Part shown: piece after piece, positions 1 to 13,762 of the stretch
Position numbering within the stretch: position 1 is the stretch's first letter
Layout of the letters: each line of letters opens with the position of its first letter
NCBI GenBank assembly: GCA_015679605.1
Contig: JAAAVE010000129.1
Coordinates: 5,077 to 28,363 of the forward strand
Reading direction: 5' to 3'
Origin: Podila epigama
Taxonomy: Eukaryota > Mortierellomycota > Mortierellomycetes > Mortierellales > Mortierellaceae
DNA: 23,287 bases
Notes under the pieces: model-generated
The model's database searches: none
Told to the model about the DNA's origin: nothing
What the model saw: the letters and a program-made list of their open reading frames with translations, nothing else
Made by a program: the position numbers and the translations under genes

Positions 1-343
1 AGCTGTTTTGCGAAGGTTGCAAAAATCGGAAAAAATTCGATACCTTGGCTTGAAGAGCTGCTTCACGCAATTGTGCAGCAGCAGCCCGAATTCTCTCGAG
101 ATTATGTTCAAGCGCTTCAGTATCAGCGAGGTCCACGTTTCCAATGACGATTCCCTTGACAGCAACGGTTCCAGCGTTTTGTTCGAGGTCTCTCAGGACC
201 GTGGTGAGTCCTTGCTCGTTTCGTCCTACGAGGATAAAAGAAATAGTAGAGGCTCCCGAGTGGTTCAGGTATGAGCGAGCAACACTTGCACCAAAACCAC
301 GGTTGGCGCCGGTGATGAGGACGAGGTGATGAGCGGATGTCAT
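1..343 (-). CDS. Short-chain dehydrogenase, sepiapterin reductase-like, 5' part
   Basis: The gene starts at the ATG complementary to 341-343 and runs off the left edge. Residues 11-18 read TGANRGFG, the TGxxxGxG dinucleotide-binding motif of classical short-chain dehydrogenases. A second beta strand ends in LVGRN, followed by a helix and a VDLAD-type segment. The GANRGFG/RN pattern and spacing are closest to sepiapterin reductase, an NADPH-dependent cytosolic enzyme that finishes tetrahydrobiopterin synthesis; other SDRs of this type remain possible. After residue 100 the similarity stops at AAG|GTATCG (exon end near 44). I infer a phase-0 intron covering 1-43, although the frame stays open to the edge. 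The catalytic Ser-Tyr-Lys region lies outside the window, so substrate cannot be judged. Confidence 0.7.
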   Translation of the reverse strand, partial: MTSAHHLVLITGANRGFGASVARSYLNHSGASTISFILVGRNEQGLTTVLRDLEQNAGTVAVKGIVIGNVDLADTEALEHNLERIRAAAAQLREAALQAKVSNFFRFLQPSQNS

Positions 344-722
344 TGTTCAAAGAAAGAGGGATGAGCTTGAAAAAGTATTCAAGTGTGGAGCGAGTTTATT
401 CAACCGTGGGAATGCACGATGCACTTGGGTCAGGAACAAAGAGTGCCTTCTTCGTCTAGGTACCCTTAAGAAGGTTAGCAAAAAAATTGAAGACGCCAAG
501 CCACATTCAGAAAACATATGCGGACAAAATGAAAAAGTAAAAAAAAAAAAAAAAAGCTCGGAGATCTTTATGAAGAGAAAGGATTGAATAGAGATTTGAT
601 TCGTAGATGGGAGTCGGGCATTAATTTATTAAATTGAGAAAATCATTTTCAAGTTCGCCATTCTTTTTTGTGTGTTCTCTTCACTTTTACTCCACTCACC
701 CCCATCACCATCAACACACGTC
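344..722. promoter_or_regulatory. Divergent intergenic region with A17 tract
   Basis: This 379-nt gap separates the starts of the minus-strand dehydrogenase and the plus-strand complex I gene, so it should carry both promoters. It holds an A17 run at 539-555 and a pyrimidine-rich stretch from about 650 to 715, just before the complex I start. I see no clear TATA box and no open frame that looks like a protein. Confidence 0.4.
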
Positions 723-2210
723 ATGTCTTCTGCTGAACAGTACATCCGCACAGAGCACCCCGTCATCGACTCGGATCCCCACTTCAACCGTGTTGTTCGT
801 TACTTCCGCGGCTCCGACTATGTCGCATGGGGTGGACTCACCGCCGGAGCTCCAGCTGTCCTTCTCGCCCTCGGTAAATGAGGAATATACAACAAAAACA
901 TAGCAGATGTTTTTTCTTCTTTTATCTTTCTTTATCGAATCATGATGTATCATCGGAAATCGTTTTACAGGAACCCATGGCATGGACAAAGCGGGAAAAA
1001 AAATATAAAGATTACAGATTTACAGATTGTTTTCTATGACACCGGCAGATTTTCTTGTCATTTGCACCCGACTTTCTTGTTTTTTTCCCGATTTTTTCTT
1101 TTCTTGTTTTTTTTTTTCTGTCCTCAATTCAGTGAACTTCAAAGTGTTATCCACCTTCTATCGGAAGAGCTGTTGGATCAGGCTTTCCCATTGTTTCTCG
1201 ATACAAACCACTGTCGCCAGTGTACAAAGATCGCCTGGAAAATCAGACACTCGGAAAAGTCACTTGGACGAGAAAGGCATCTAGCCTTTGAGAATAACAT
1301 CAATGCCGCTTTTGGATAAAAGGACGCGATATTTATCCATTGTCGCCTCGTTTCCGTATCAAAGAATCGACTATCAGGATGGATTCAAGCGCGAGTGTTG
1401 ACATTCAACTAGGAGGACCTATGACCCTGTTTGCTCAACAGATACACATGAGTAACTCGGAGACTTGGATCATAACAAACAACAAATAACGCTACAAAAA
1501 TTGATCCGACCCTTTTAACTTTTTAGTACTAGTTGTACACCTACTATCTTTTTGCGCTTTTTCTTTCCATCGGATCTCGTTCCTAACACTGTTTTTGTTA
1601 CCATGTTTGTAAATTTGTCATCGAATAGAGCGCGTCAGACCCTCTGCAGGACCCAAGGGACTCAATGTTGCTTTGGGCGTTGCTACATCCATTGGTTTCA
1701 TGGGTGGTTTCTTGTACGCTTATCAGAAGTCCAGCCGTAAGTCTTTTTTTCCTCATGTCAATACCCTCTTTGAATTCCTTGTCGCTTGGATACAATGTGT
1801 TAACGTATGGCACCTTGTACCCTTGGTTTAATTAGTTCGTTTCTGGGGTTGGGAGGAGAATGCTCGTGAGCAGGCCTTGAACAAGGTTGAGATGGAGCAG
1901 CGTGCTGCTGCTGGTCTCCCTGCCTATGGCACCCCTACCATGGATGAGGCTGCTCAGGCTGCTGCTGCCAGAAACTCCAAGTACTCTGCCCTCAAGTTTT
2001 GTAAGTTTTTTTTATTATTTGTTATATACGTTTGTTTGGTTTTTAAAACTATGTAAAACGACAAAGGAAGATCAGGCATTGGGCGTTGGATCATGTCACT
2101 CATCTTGATACTGTCCTATGCCCCATGAACAACAAACAATAGCTGCCATCCCCTGGTTCAACACCACCAACCACAAGTACCATCTTGCTGATACCAAGAG
2201 CGAGAACTAG
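723..2210 (+). CDS. NADH:ubiquinone oxidoreductase (complex I) 21 kDa-type accessory subunit
   Basis: Four exons, 723-873, 1629-1736, 1836-2000 and 2143-2210, join without a frame break into 163 residues. The protein matches the fungal complex I 21 kDa subunit family: an N-terminal part with HPVIDSDPHFNRVVRYFR, a hydrophobic segment at about 33-50, then ERVRPSAGPKGLNVALG (51-67), a second hydrophobic segment (about 62-82), and a C-terminal block beginning LRFWGWEENAREQAL. The family sits in the membrane arm of mitochondrial complex I as a non-catalytic subunit; there is no cofactor motif. The ATG at 723 is chosen because the conserved N-terminus starts there; an upstream in-frame ATG at 672 would add a Ser/His/Pro-rich leader unlike the family. 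Intron 1 is unusually long at 755 nt. Presence of this gene argues against a Saccharomyces-type yeast. Confidence 0.88.
874..1628 (+). other. Long intron 1 of the complex I subunit gene
   Basis: This 755-nt intron starts GTAAAT and ends AATAG. The other two introns of the gene are 99 and 142 nt. Its first 250 nt are T-rich, but roughly 1130-1460 has ordinary mixed composition and three short perfect hairpins: 1209-1222 (5-bp stem), 1273-1289 (6-bp stem) and 1313-1339 (8-bp stem). Open frames inside it are short and unlike known proteins. I cannot assign a function. Confidence 0.6.
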
Positions 2211-2961
2211 ATGGAGAATGAACGAAATGGAAAAGCAAGAACGAATAAAAAAAAATATGTTTTATATGTTTTGTACGAGTCTTCTTGTTCAATGTTACAT
2301 TATATTGTGTTTTGTGATTTGAGTGTTTTTGCATGTGTTTTGTGCGTAAAAAATGAAAAGTGACTGCGAACAGCACTTTTTGCCACGACCGAAAGAGTGA
2401 AGAATGTGTGTGGCACAAGAAAAAAAAAGGATATCTCTTTCTTTTCTTTACCACATTATCAATCATCTCTTGCTCCACACATTGCATTGTCTCCTATTCA
2501 TTCTTTTTGTCTCGCGGTCACACACTCTCCATACGCATAATACCCTTCATATTCCCACTTTCTATTCCGTTCTATACAACAAACATCCCAAGGTCACAGC
2601 TCAAAACACGCAAGACGAATTGGTAAATGCTTTTCAGAAAAAAAACTTTCAGGAACAGGAACGGAATGCCCTTGGACAACCAACAAAATTGTCTTTACAT
2701 TGAAGACATGTGTTCGCTGTACATCACCAACTCAACATGCAAATTGTCATCGCTGTAAATCGCTGCTTTGCTGAAAAAGGAGACGCAGGCATTTGAACAA
2801 CAGTAGCGATTACTTTGCATTTGCATTAACTATAGCTTCTAACCATGCACAAATGTCTCTATTCTTTGGTTATTAGCCTTTTTCAAACAACACACAAAAA
2901 AGAACAAACAAAAAAAAATAATAAACATTGCAACTTGCTGGAATAAAAGGGAGGGAGGCAT
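2211..2961. other. Intergenic region between complex I gene and Aurora kinase gene
   Basis: The first part is the 3' flank of the complex I gene, with a T/TG-rich stretch around 2260-2345. The second part is the Aurora promoter and leader, with C/T-rich sequence at 2440-2590 and an A-rich run near 2890-2930. Predicted frames on both strands are low-complexity and I do not believe them. Confidence 0.4.
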
Positions 2962-4946
2962 ATGCAGGCGGTCAACTCGGAAAGGTCGATGAAGCCAGGA
3001 GGCATGGTACAAGCAGCATCATCATCAAAGGCGTCTAAACATATATCCACAGCTTCATCCTTATCATCCACAACAGCAACAACAACAACTACTACAACTT
3101 CTACAACATCGGCGACAACAGGCAAAAGTGTTTCTTCAATATTTAGTCATCTCATCAAAACAGTCGAGTCTGGAAAGCCGATAGGTGGGAGCCGACATGC
3201 AAAGCTTGGAGGAAATATGATGCCCCCTTCATCACTAGCTGCCCATGTAGTTGGCCTTGGCGGGATAGTAGGCGGAGCAAAACCAGCTACCCTCACCACC
3301 ACCACAACAGGATCAAAATCTGGTGGATCTCATGTCGAAGGCAAAGGGACTGCTGCAAACGGCGCTAGTATCAACAGTGTGAATGGCGCTGGTAGCCACA
3401 GTAGCTCTGGCAAGATGCTTCCTCCTGTTGGAGGCTCACCTAGGAGCCATCCATATCAGCGTTCATTGGTATTATCGGTAGGAATGAACAAGTCGCACCA
3501 CAGTGGCAACACGAACAGCAACAGTACCGCCAACGGCAATAGCAACGGCAACAGCAGCAATAACAAGTACCAAAGTAACAATGGTAACTCTGACAGTTCT
3601 TCGCGGTATCAAATATCGTAAGTTCCTCGGCTTCAATTGCTATTGTTGTGTATGTGCATATCGGATTATGTTACTGGTGGAAAATGTCGAAGTACTCAAC
3701 ATGTTTTTTTCAATATTTTTCTCAACTTTTCGGTTTTCTTGCTAGCCGGGCATTGGCGCCTCGGGAATGGTGCTTAAACGACTTTGAACTGGCACGACCA
3801 CTGGGAAAAGGACAATTTGGGAGAGTGTATTTGATGCGTGAACGACAGAGCGGCTATGTTGTTGCGATGAAAGTATTGCTAAAGGCAGACCTTTTGCGGC
3901 ACAAGATGCAACACCAGTTGCGACGTGAGATTGATATTCAATCGAATCTCAAGTAAGTTGATGGGCTATTCCTTATATTTTAGTACTTTTTTGAGGTTCC
4001 TGTTTGAAAGATTTCATGAAGATTTGACATGTTCAACTTGGTGCCATGACTCATTGTCGTTTATTTCTTTCTCTCTCTCCGGTTATCAGGCATAAGCATA
4101 TTCTTAGATTGGATACGTTCTTTCATGACGAGAATCGTGTCTTTCTGGTTCTTGAGTATGCACCACAGGGTGAGTTGTACAAAAAATTGAAGGAGAACAA
4201 GACGTTCCCAGAATGGCAGGCTTCCAAGGTAAACCCCACGGACTGGTTCTCTCCACCCCTTTTGCAATTATGAAGAAGATTGTAATGTAAACCAACCCTA
4301 TGCTCACTCTTTCTCATTTTGATTGTATACACATTTATCCCTACAGTACATCTATGAGCTGGCAACGGCATTATCTTATTTACATCGCAAGCATGTCATC
4401 CATCGAGATATCAAGCCCGAGAACTTGCTATTGGGCTTACGTGGAGAGCTCAAGATTTCAGATTTCGGTTGGTCTGTCCATGCGCCAAAGTCACGACGAA
4501 GTACGTTCTGTGGGACTCTGGATTATTTGGCACCGGAGATGGTTGAGGGTCGAGATCATTCGAGTGAGGTGGATCTGTGGTCGTTGGGTGTGCTGTGCTT
4601 TGAGTTCCTAGTTGGCAGGCCACCGTTTGAGGCATTGGACGATGATGATAACCCAAACCCGACGTACCTCAAGATTGCAAGCGTCGATATGTCGATCCCT
4701 GATTATGTGAGCAGTGAGGCAAGGGACTTGATTGTGAAGGTAAAAAAAGAATCTCGCATGGTCATGTTTATGTACTAATGGAGAGTTGTGAAATGGAACC
4801 CATGTTAATCATATCATATCATATCTCTGTACATTGTCGTTTGAGTGTAGCTGCTTCAACATGATCCTCGTCGGCGACTACCACTGGAGCGCGTTCTGCT
4901 TCACCCATGGATCACGCGACACAACGGCACGAGGCGCATCACGTAG
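2962..4946 (+). CDS. IPL1: Aurora/Ipl1-type serine/threonine protein kinase
   Basis: Five exons, 2962-3617, 3746-3952, 4090-4228, 4347-4739 and 4851-4946, give 496 residues. Residues 1 to about 225 are low-complexity (Ser/Thr/Asn/Gly). The kinase domain starts near residue 232 with the glycine loop GKGQFGRVY (239-247), lysine in VAMK (K261), HRDIKPEN (D355), DFGW (D373), and the Aurora activation loop [16 protein letters not shown] with the phosphorylatable Thr387. FGWSVHAP and the closing HPWI segment are Aurora hallmarks. In the family this is the catalytic subunit of the chromosomal passenger complex, correcting kinetochore attachment and driving cytokinesis; fungi usually have one copy. 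An acidic stretch ([10 protein letters not shown]) between [10 protein letters not shown] and YLKIA looks like a short insertion relative to animal and yeast Auroras. The start is the first ATG after in-frame stops; a shorter N-terminus is possible. Confidence 0.92.
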
Positions 4947-5515
4947 AAACAGATTTGCTTGGCACACACCATACATCTCATCCTACACAAACCTGTCCAC
5001 AAACATCCATCCGTCTTCCTTATCCCATTCATCCTCATCCTCAATCCTCAATCCTTGCCATCCCATCCTGACTATCCCATCCTGACCATATTATATTCTT
5101 TCATACGCTCATATTATTATTCGCAACATTGAATGGTCTAATACCAACAACACATAGCAAAGTCTACAAACCTCCTTGTTCCCACCATTGCCTCCTTTTT
5201 TTATTTTTTTTGTACTTTTTTCTTTTGCTTCTTTCTTTCATTTCATTTCCCATCCAACCCATCCACTCTTCTATCCGACGTTCTGTTTTTCCTGTGTTGT
5301 TATATCATAAACCTTTCACTCTCCACATCCAACATGAATATCAACCCCCTCACTTAACCATAACGCATTTACAGTACGCATTTATTACCCCACATATTAT
5401 CTCTCCACATTCCCACAACTCTAAATCATCTGTCCTTTCACTGCACACTTGATATAACCTCACCCCCAGGCTCATTTTTAACCCCTTTGCACAACCATAC
5501 CACCATCACAATACT
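4947..5515. promoter_or_regulatory. Intergenic region upstream of the ABC transporter gene
   Basis: This 569-nt gap contains the Aurora 3' flank and the transporter promoter. It is strongly C/T-rich on the plus strand, as fungal promoters often are, with long T runs at 5190-5230. A 14-nt unit, ATCCCATCCTGACT, is present in tandem at 5060-5073 and 5074-5087 with one mismatch. No believable gene. Confidence 0.4.
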
Positions 5516-8500
5516 ATGAAAAGTGTGTCAGCTGCTTGGGCTTTGGCCTTGCTGGTAGTTTGGGTTCAGTTGACAGTTGCACTTGGCTCAACACATGAAA
5601 GCAATGACATGATTGAATGGTCCTCATTGCAAGGAATGGACTCCATTCCAAAAGGGCTTTACAACAAAAAGGAAGAAAAGGAGGAGGAGAAGAAGAACAA
5701 GAAAGGTTTGCTTATATCTTATGCGAACCCATTTCTGGTGGACCCTGAGCGGCCCAAGGAATGTCCACCTTGTTTCAACTGTCAACTAGAAGCCTTCCCA
5801 TGCTCGCATTTTGCACCATGTAACCCATATGATGGTCGATGTGTCTGTCCACCTGGGTTCGCTGGTGACAACTGTTCTGTTCCAGGTAAGTTAAGAAGAA
5901 GAAAGAAAGAAAGAAAAATATGCACCTGTTGTCGCCATTATTGCGACAAAAACAAAGCCAAGTCTAACGCCTTCATTTCTTCAAACAACGAAACAAAAAC
6001 ATATCATCCACCATAAAAAAAAGTCTGTGGTGCACTACCTGATGGCAGAGATCGACCACAGCGCAAAGAAGATGAAAAGTGCAAGTGCAAAGAAGGATGG
6101 TCCGGCATCAACTGCAATGGTAAAAAACAAGTGATTGTCCTTTTTGTGAAGAGAAAAAAAAAATATCTGGTGTTGTTGGTGAAAACTGAGAAAGAACCAA
6201 GATCCCTTGGGCTCCCAAAGCTTACACGCTCTACTTATCTCTCCTGTGCATAAAAAAAAGTATGCGAATCGGATCATGTCTGTGATTCCTTAGTGCCGAC
6301 AGGCAAGAACGGAACCTGCTACCAAGGCGGACTCACCGTTTATGAAAACTTTCAGCAATGTGATGTCACCAGTAAGTACCTTCTTTTTGTCATTTTAAGC
6401 CTAGGCCATTCAAATGCCTCCCCCAGTTTTGCCAATAGATACTTGATAGTTTTTTGCTCCCGCCCATTGCGGGTACATGGCTCATTTTCCCTTTTTTTCC
6501 TTCTTGGTGGAAATATAGATCGCAAGATTTTAGATACTCTGGGACCTGACCAACCTCCAGCCATTACGTTTTCATGCAACCAACAGAACAAGACCTGCGA
6601 CTTTCAATGTAAGAAAAAAAAGCCGAAAGAATGACTTGGAGGTTTCTCATGAATGTTTCGAGAATTGCGTTACTAGATTTTTTTTCTCCCATCCATCTCA
6701 CATACTTTCTCACTTTAACGTGTCATCTGTACATCTCTAGTCTGGGTCGATGAAGTAGAGTCGTTCTATTGCCACTTGGATGAGTGTTCCTTTGGTCAAG
6801 GTAAGAAAAAGAGAAAGATAGAGAAGCGTGAACTTCATATATGCCTTCCTGTATATCAATCCAGCGCTGAAAAATAAAACCTACTTCCTCATGTCATGCA
6901 AATGCTATCTAGACGTGGAATATGACAAGACTACAACCAACTACAAGTGCAAAAACATTCGATGTTCATGTATACCTGGCCGAATGTTGTGTGGAAAAGA
7001 CGGGAGTGTCAGTAAGTTGTTCTCCATTCTCTTGGAGTAGAAAAAAAAAAGGTAGAGAGGTTGATATTCTTGAAGATGTTCTTTGTTCTTAACATTGTAA
7101 CATGATGTGCAAAAAACCTTTGTCTTCTACTAGATATTGATGACTTTTTGGAAGAAGAAATCCGTGGGCCTGCAGACTTTGTCTGCAACGAGAAGAACAA
7201 GTGTACTTTTGAAGGTATTTTAAAAGAGAAAGGGAAAAAAAAAGAACGAAAGCCATCGTATCAAGAACAAGAGGAATGATGCTTTTAAAAAAACTTTTTA
7301 AGCACACACACACGGGCGCACACACAAGAAGAAAAAAAAATAACTAACAGGGTTAATATATTCACTAGAACCTGCGATGAACGACTTGATTATGACCATG
7401 TTTGGTGACCCCGCCATCTATCTTAAATGTCACAGTGGCGAATGCATGCATTACACACAAGTGCCAGGATTTACTCGCCCACCTCGTCCAGATTACACGG
7501 TCGCCATCATTCTCTCCATCATTGGTGTATTTGTGTTTTTGTTCTGCCTCGTGTTGGCAGTCTGTTTCCTGGCCAAGAAATCATCTCTGAGTGGCAGGAG
7601 TGCAGGCATTGTATTGCCCGATGACGAATCATCCAAACTGATGGCGGATCATATCCCTGCGACATTGCTTTTCAAGCAGATGGGGTATACTGTCGGTGGT
7701 AAGGAGGTCCTTCGGCAAGTGAGTGGTCTAGTTCGCCCAGGACAAGTCATGGCCATCATGGGCGCCAGTGGTGCAGGCAAGACGAGTCTGCTGGATATTC
7801 TGGCACGCAGACAAAAGTCTGGCACTGTCTCTGGGCAGATTTATGTCAACGGTCGGATTGTCTCGAGTCAAGAGTACAAGCGTGTCGTCGGGTAATGAGG
7901 GGAAACGCAACTTGACTGACTTCTCTGTTTTGTGTGTGTGTGCTTTCACATTTTGACGTCCCCAAGATCTAACCACTCTATTTTCTCTTGTCCTGTTGTA
8001 AACTTCATATATCAAGATATGTGGACCAAGAAGATACGTTGATGCCTACACTCACTGTCTATGAGACAATCATGTATTCTGCACTTCTTCGACTTCCTCG
8101 CGAAATGTCTTATGAAGCCAAGAGATATCGCGTCTTGGAAACAATGTCAGAATTAGGTATCCTTGGTATCAAGGACATGCGGATTGGAACCAGTGGTCAA
8201 CGGTCCATCTCTGGAGGTGAGAAGCGAAGAGTATCCATTGCTTGTGAACTGGTCACCTCTCCTTCTATCTTGTTTCTGGATGAGCCAACCTCTGGACTGG
8301 ACTCGTTTAACGCGTACAATGTGATTGAATGCTTGGTGTCCCTTGCAAGGAATTACCATCGGACGGTCGTTTGTACGATCCATCAACCTCGGAGTAATAT
8401 CTTTGCACTCTTTGACCAGCTCGTGCTCATGGCCAAAGGTCATTTAGTCTATTCAGGAGAGACCAAAATGTTGAATGCGCATCTCAAGAGTCTTGGACAT

Positions 8501-10196
8501 ACTTGTCCCGAAGGGTTCAATATGGCAGATTATATGTTGGACTTGACCATGTACAAGGGTCATAAACCAGGAAGGATTGGATTAGAGGGACAACGACTAC
8601 GACAAGACGAAGAGGAAGAGGAAGAGGAAAGACGCGAACGACAGAGACAGCGACAACTATCGGGTGATCATTCCATTCAAGAGGAGCAAGAAGCACAATT
8701 ATATGAGCCTCATCCAGCCGCGACTTCGTCCTTGAATTTGACATCTGGCTTACCTTCACTTGGCTCGAACAGCCTTCCTCGGTTTACAAGGGCGCCTAGT
8801 ATGACAGATGATACGCTGCAATGGGAACGCGAGCTGGAATCGCGTGAACATGAACGACCTTTGCTAGGTGCGGGGATGATGACAGGAGCAGGAGACACCA
8901 CTGTCATTGGTATTGACCCTTCGCCTTCCTCTTTGGGTGGAAGGAGTCGTCGTGTCTTTGGATCATCCAGTCCACAGGAGGATTCGGAGGATGGTGAAGA
9001 CAATGGTGTCCTGAATGCGCATTTACAATTGTTGGTAGAAGGGTTCAAACAGAGTTCCATCTATCAGGGTGTAGAACAAGAGATTGCTGCATTGGTCGAG
9101 AATGCACAGAACGGTAGGAGTTCCACACCCAGCTCGGGTCGTGGACAGCCATCTCAACACCACAATAACCCACCAGCCTCAGGCACATCATCAGAATCAG
9201 TTCCTCCCTTGTTGAACAGACCAGAGCTTCTTCATTCAGAAAAAGCCGTGTCATCGTACAGACGCGCCTCCTGGTGGAGCCAGTTCCGGATCCTAGCAGA
9301 TCGGACACTCAAAAACATTTATCGCGACCCGATGCTGATGCTGTCGCACTATGTCATGTCCATCTTCCTGGGTCTACTCTGTGGAGCACTCTTTTACAAG
9401 GTGACGAATGACATTCCAGGATTTCAGAACAGGATGGGTGTCTTCTTTTTCATGTGTGCACTCTTTGGGTTCTCGTGTCTATCCATCTTGCCATCGTTTG
9501 CACATGAACGGATCCTGTTTGTCCGAGAACGAGCGAATGGATATTATACACCATGGACCTATTTCGGGACCAAGGTCTTGTTTGACATCGTACCACTCCG
9601 TATCATCCCTCCAATGCTCATGGGTCTGATCATCTACAACATGGTGGGCCTTGTCGAGGGTTGGAAAGAGTTTGCAAAGTTTTTCTTGGTCTTGGTCCTG
9701 TTCAACCTGACAGCCTCTGGTGTCTGCCTGATGATTGGCATCATGTTTGAAGCCGTTGGTGTCGCCAACTTGATGAGTAGTCTGGTCATGCTCTTTTCCA
9801 TGCTCTTTGGCGGTCTGCTGCTGAACAAAGGTGAGTGAGTGAGTGAGTGAGTGAACAACAACAACATGCACTTGGCAGACTGACTTACTTTGCTTTCATT
9901 TTTTACTCACCTCACTCGAAATAGATTCTATCCCTGAACACCTGTCTTGGCTCCAAAAACTATCCTTCTTCAACTTTGCATTCGAAGCACTGTTAGTCAA
10001 CGAGATTACCTTTTTGCAATTGATTCAAAAGGAATATGGCCTCGAAATCGACGTCCCTGGTGCCGTCATCCTTTCCACCTTTGGATTCAATTCGGGCGCC
10101 TACTGGAAAGATGTTCAAAACCTTGCCATCATGGCCGCCACCTTCTTCTCCCTCGCCTTTCTCTGGCTCCAACTCAGAGTCAACGAACGACGCTAA
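5516..10196 (+). CDS. ADP1: Adp1-like ABCG half-transporter with Cys-rich, EGF-like ectodomain
   Basis: Ten exons (5516-5885, 6024-6119, 6261-6371, 6519-6608, 6741-6800, 6913-7011, 7134-7214, 7369-7891, 8017-9830, 9925-10196) give 1171 residues. A signal peptide (about 1-22) is followed by EGF-like modules (about 82-155, e.g. [12 protein letters not shown]) and a Cys-rich lumenal region to about 330, then a membrane helix (about 345-370). The nucleotide-binding domain has Walker A GASGAGKT (434-441), signature SGGEKRRVS (542-550), Walker B with D565-E566, and a CTIHQP switch. The C-terminal half is an ABCG-type membrane domain. Order and CIPGRMLCG match yeast Adp1, a putative ATP-driven transporter whose substrate is not established. 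A linker rich in Glu, Gln, Arg and Ser of about 190 residues (coded by roughly 8575-9250) separates the two domains and helps make the protein longer than yeast Adp1 (1049). Introns 1-7 are all phase 1. Confidence 0.92.
9831..9854 (+). repeat. (GTGA)6 tetranucleotide repeat at a splice donor
   Basis: Intron 9 of the transporter gene begins exactly at the first unit of six GTGA repeats. Each of the first five units is itself a GTGAGT donor, so the repeat offers several equally good donors. Only the first restores the frame into the exon at 9925. Confidence 0.85.
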
Positions 10197-10454
10197 TTCT
10201 TTTTTCTTTATCAAGTTTTGTTTAACTTCACGTACAAAAATACATTTATTTGATACAACGCGAAGATGAGTGTATTCATTTTTTTTTTTTTTTTTTTGTT
10301 TTTTGTATTTTTTTTTGGCTACTCTTTCGAATGCTTATATTCAAACTTGACAATGTCCCTTGGCAAGACAAAGAGAAAGAAAAAAAAATATTGAATCATG
10401 TCACGCCAAGTCGTTTCCATCCTTGTTCTCGAGTAAGAACCAACCCACTCTTGT
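10197..10454. terminator. Shared 3' region of convergent transporter and CDC48 genes
   Basis: Only 258 nt separate the stop codons of the two convergent genes, so their 3' ends probably overlap or abut. The region has a T19 tract at 10279-10297, a further T-rich run to 10316, and an A-rich run at 10378-10388. On either strand these give the A/U-rich context usual for fungal polyadenylation. No single poly(A) signal can be named with confidence. Confidence 0.4.

Positions 10455-13762
<3,308 letters not shown>

Noticed and set aside
2962-3125. Val/Asp-rich minus-strand frame opposite the Aurora N-terminus
   Set aside because: It is a shadow of the Ser/Thr-rich repeats in the first Aurora exon.
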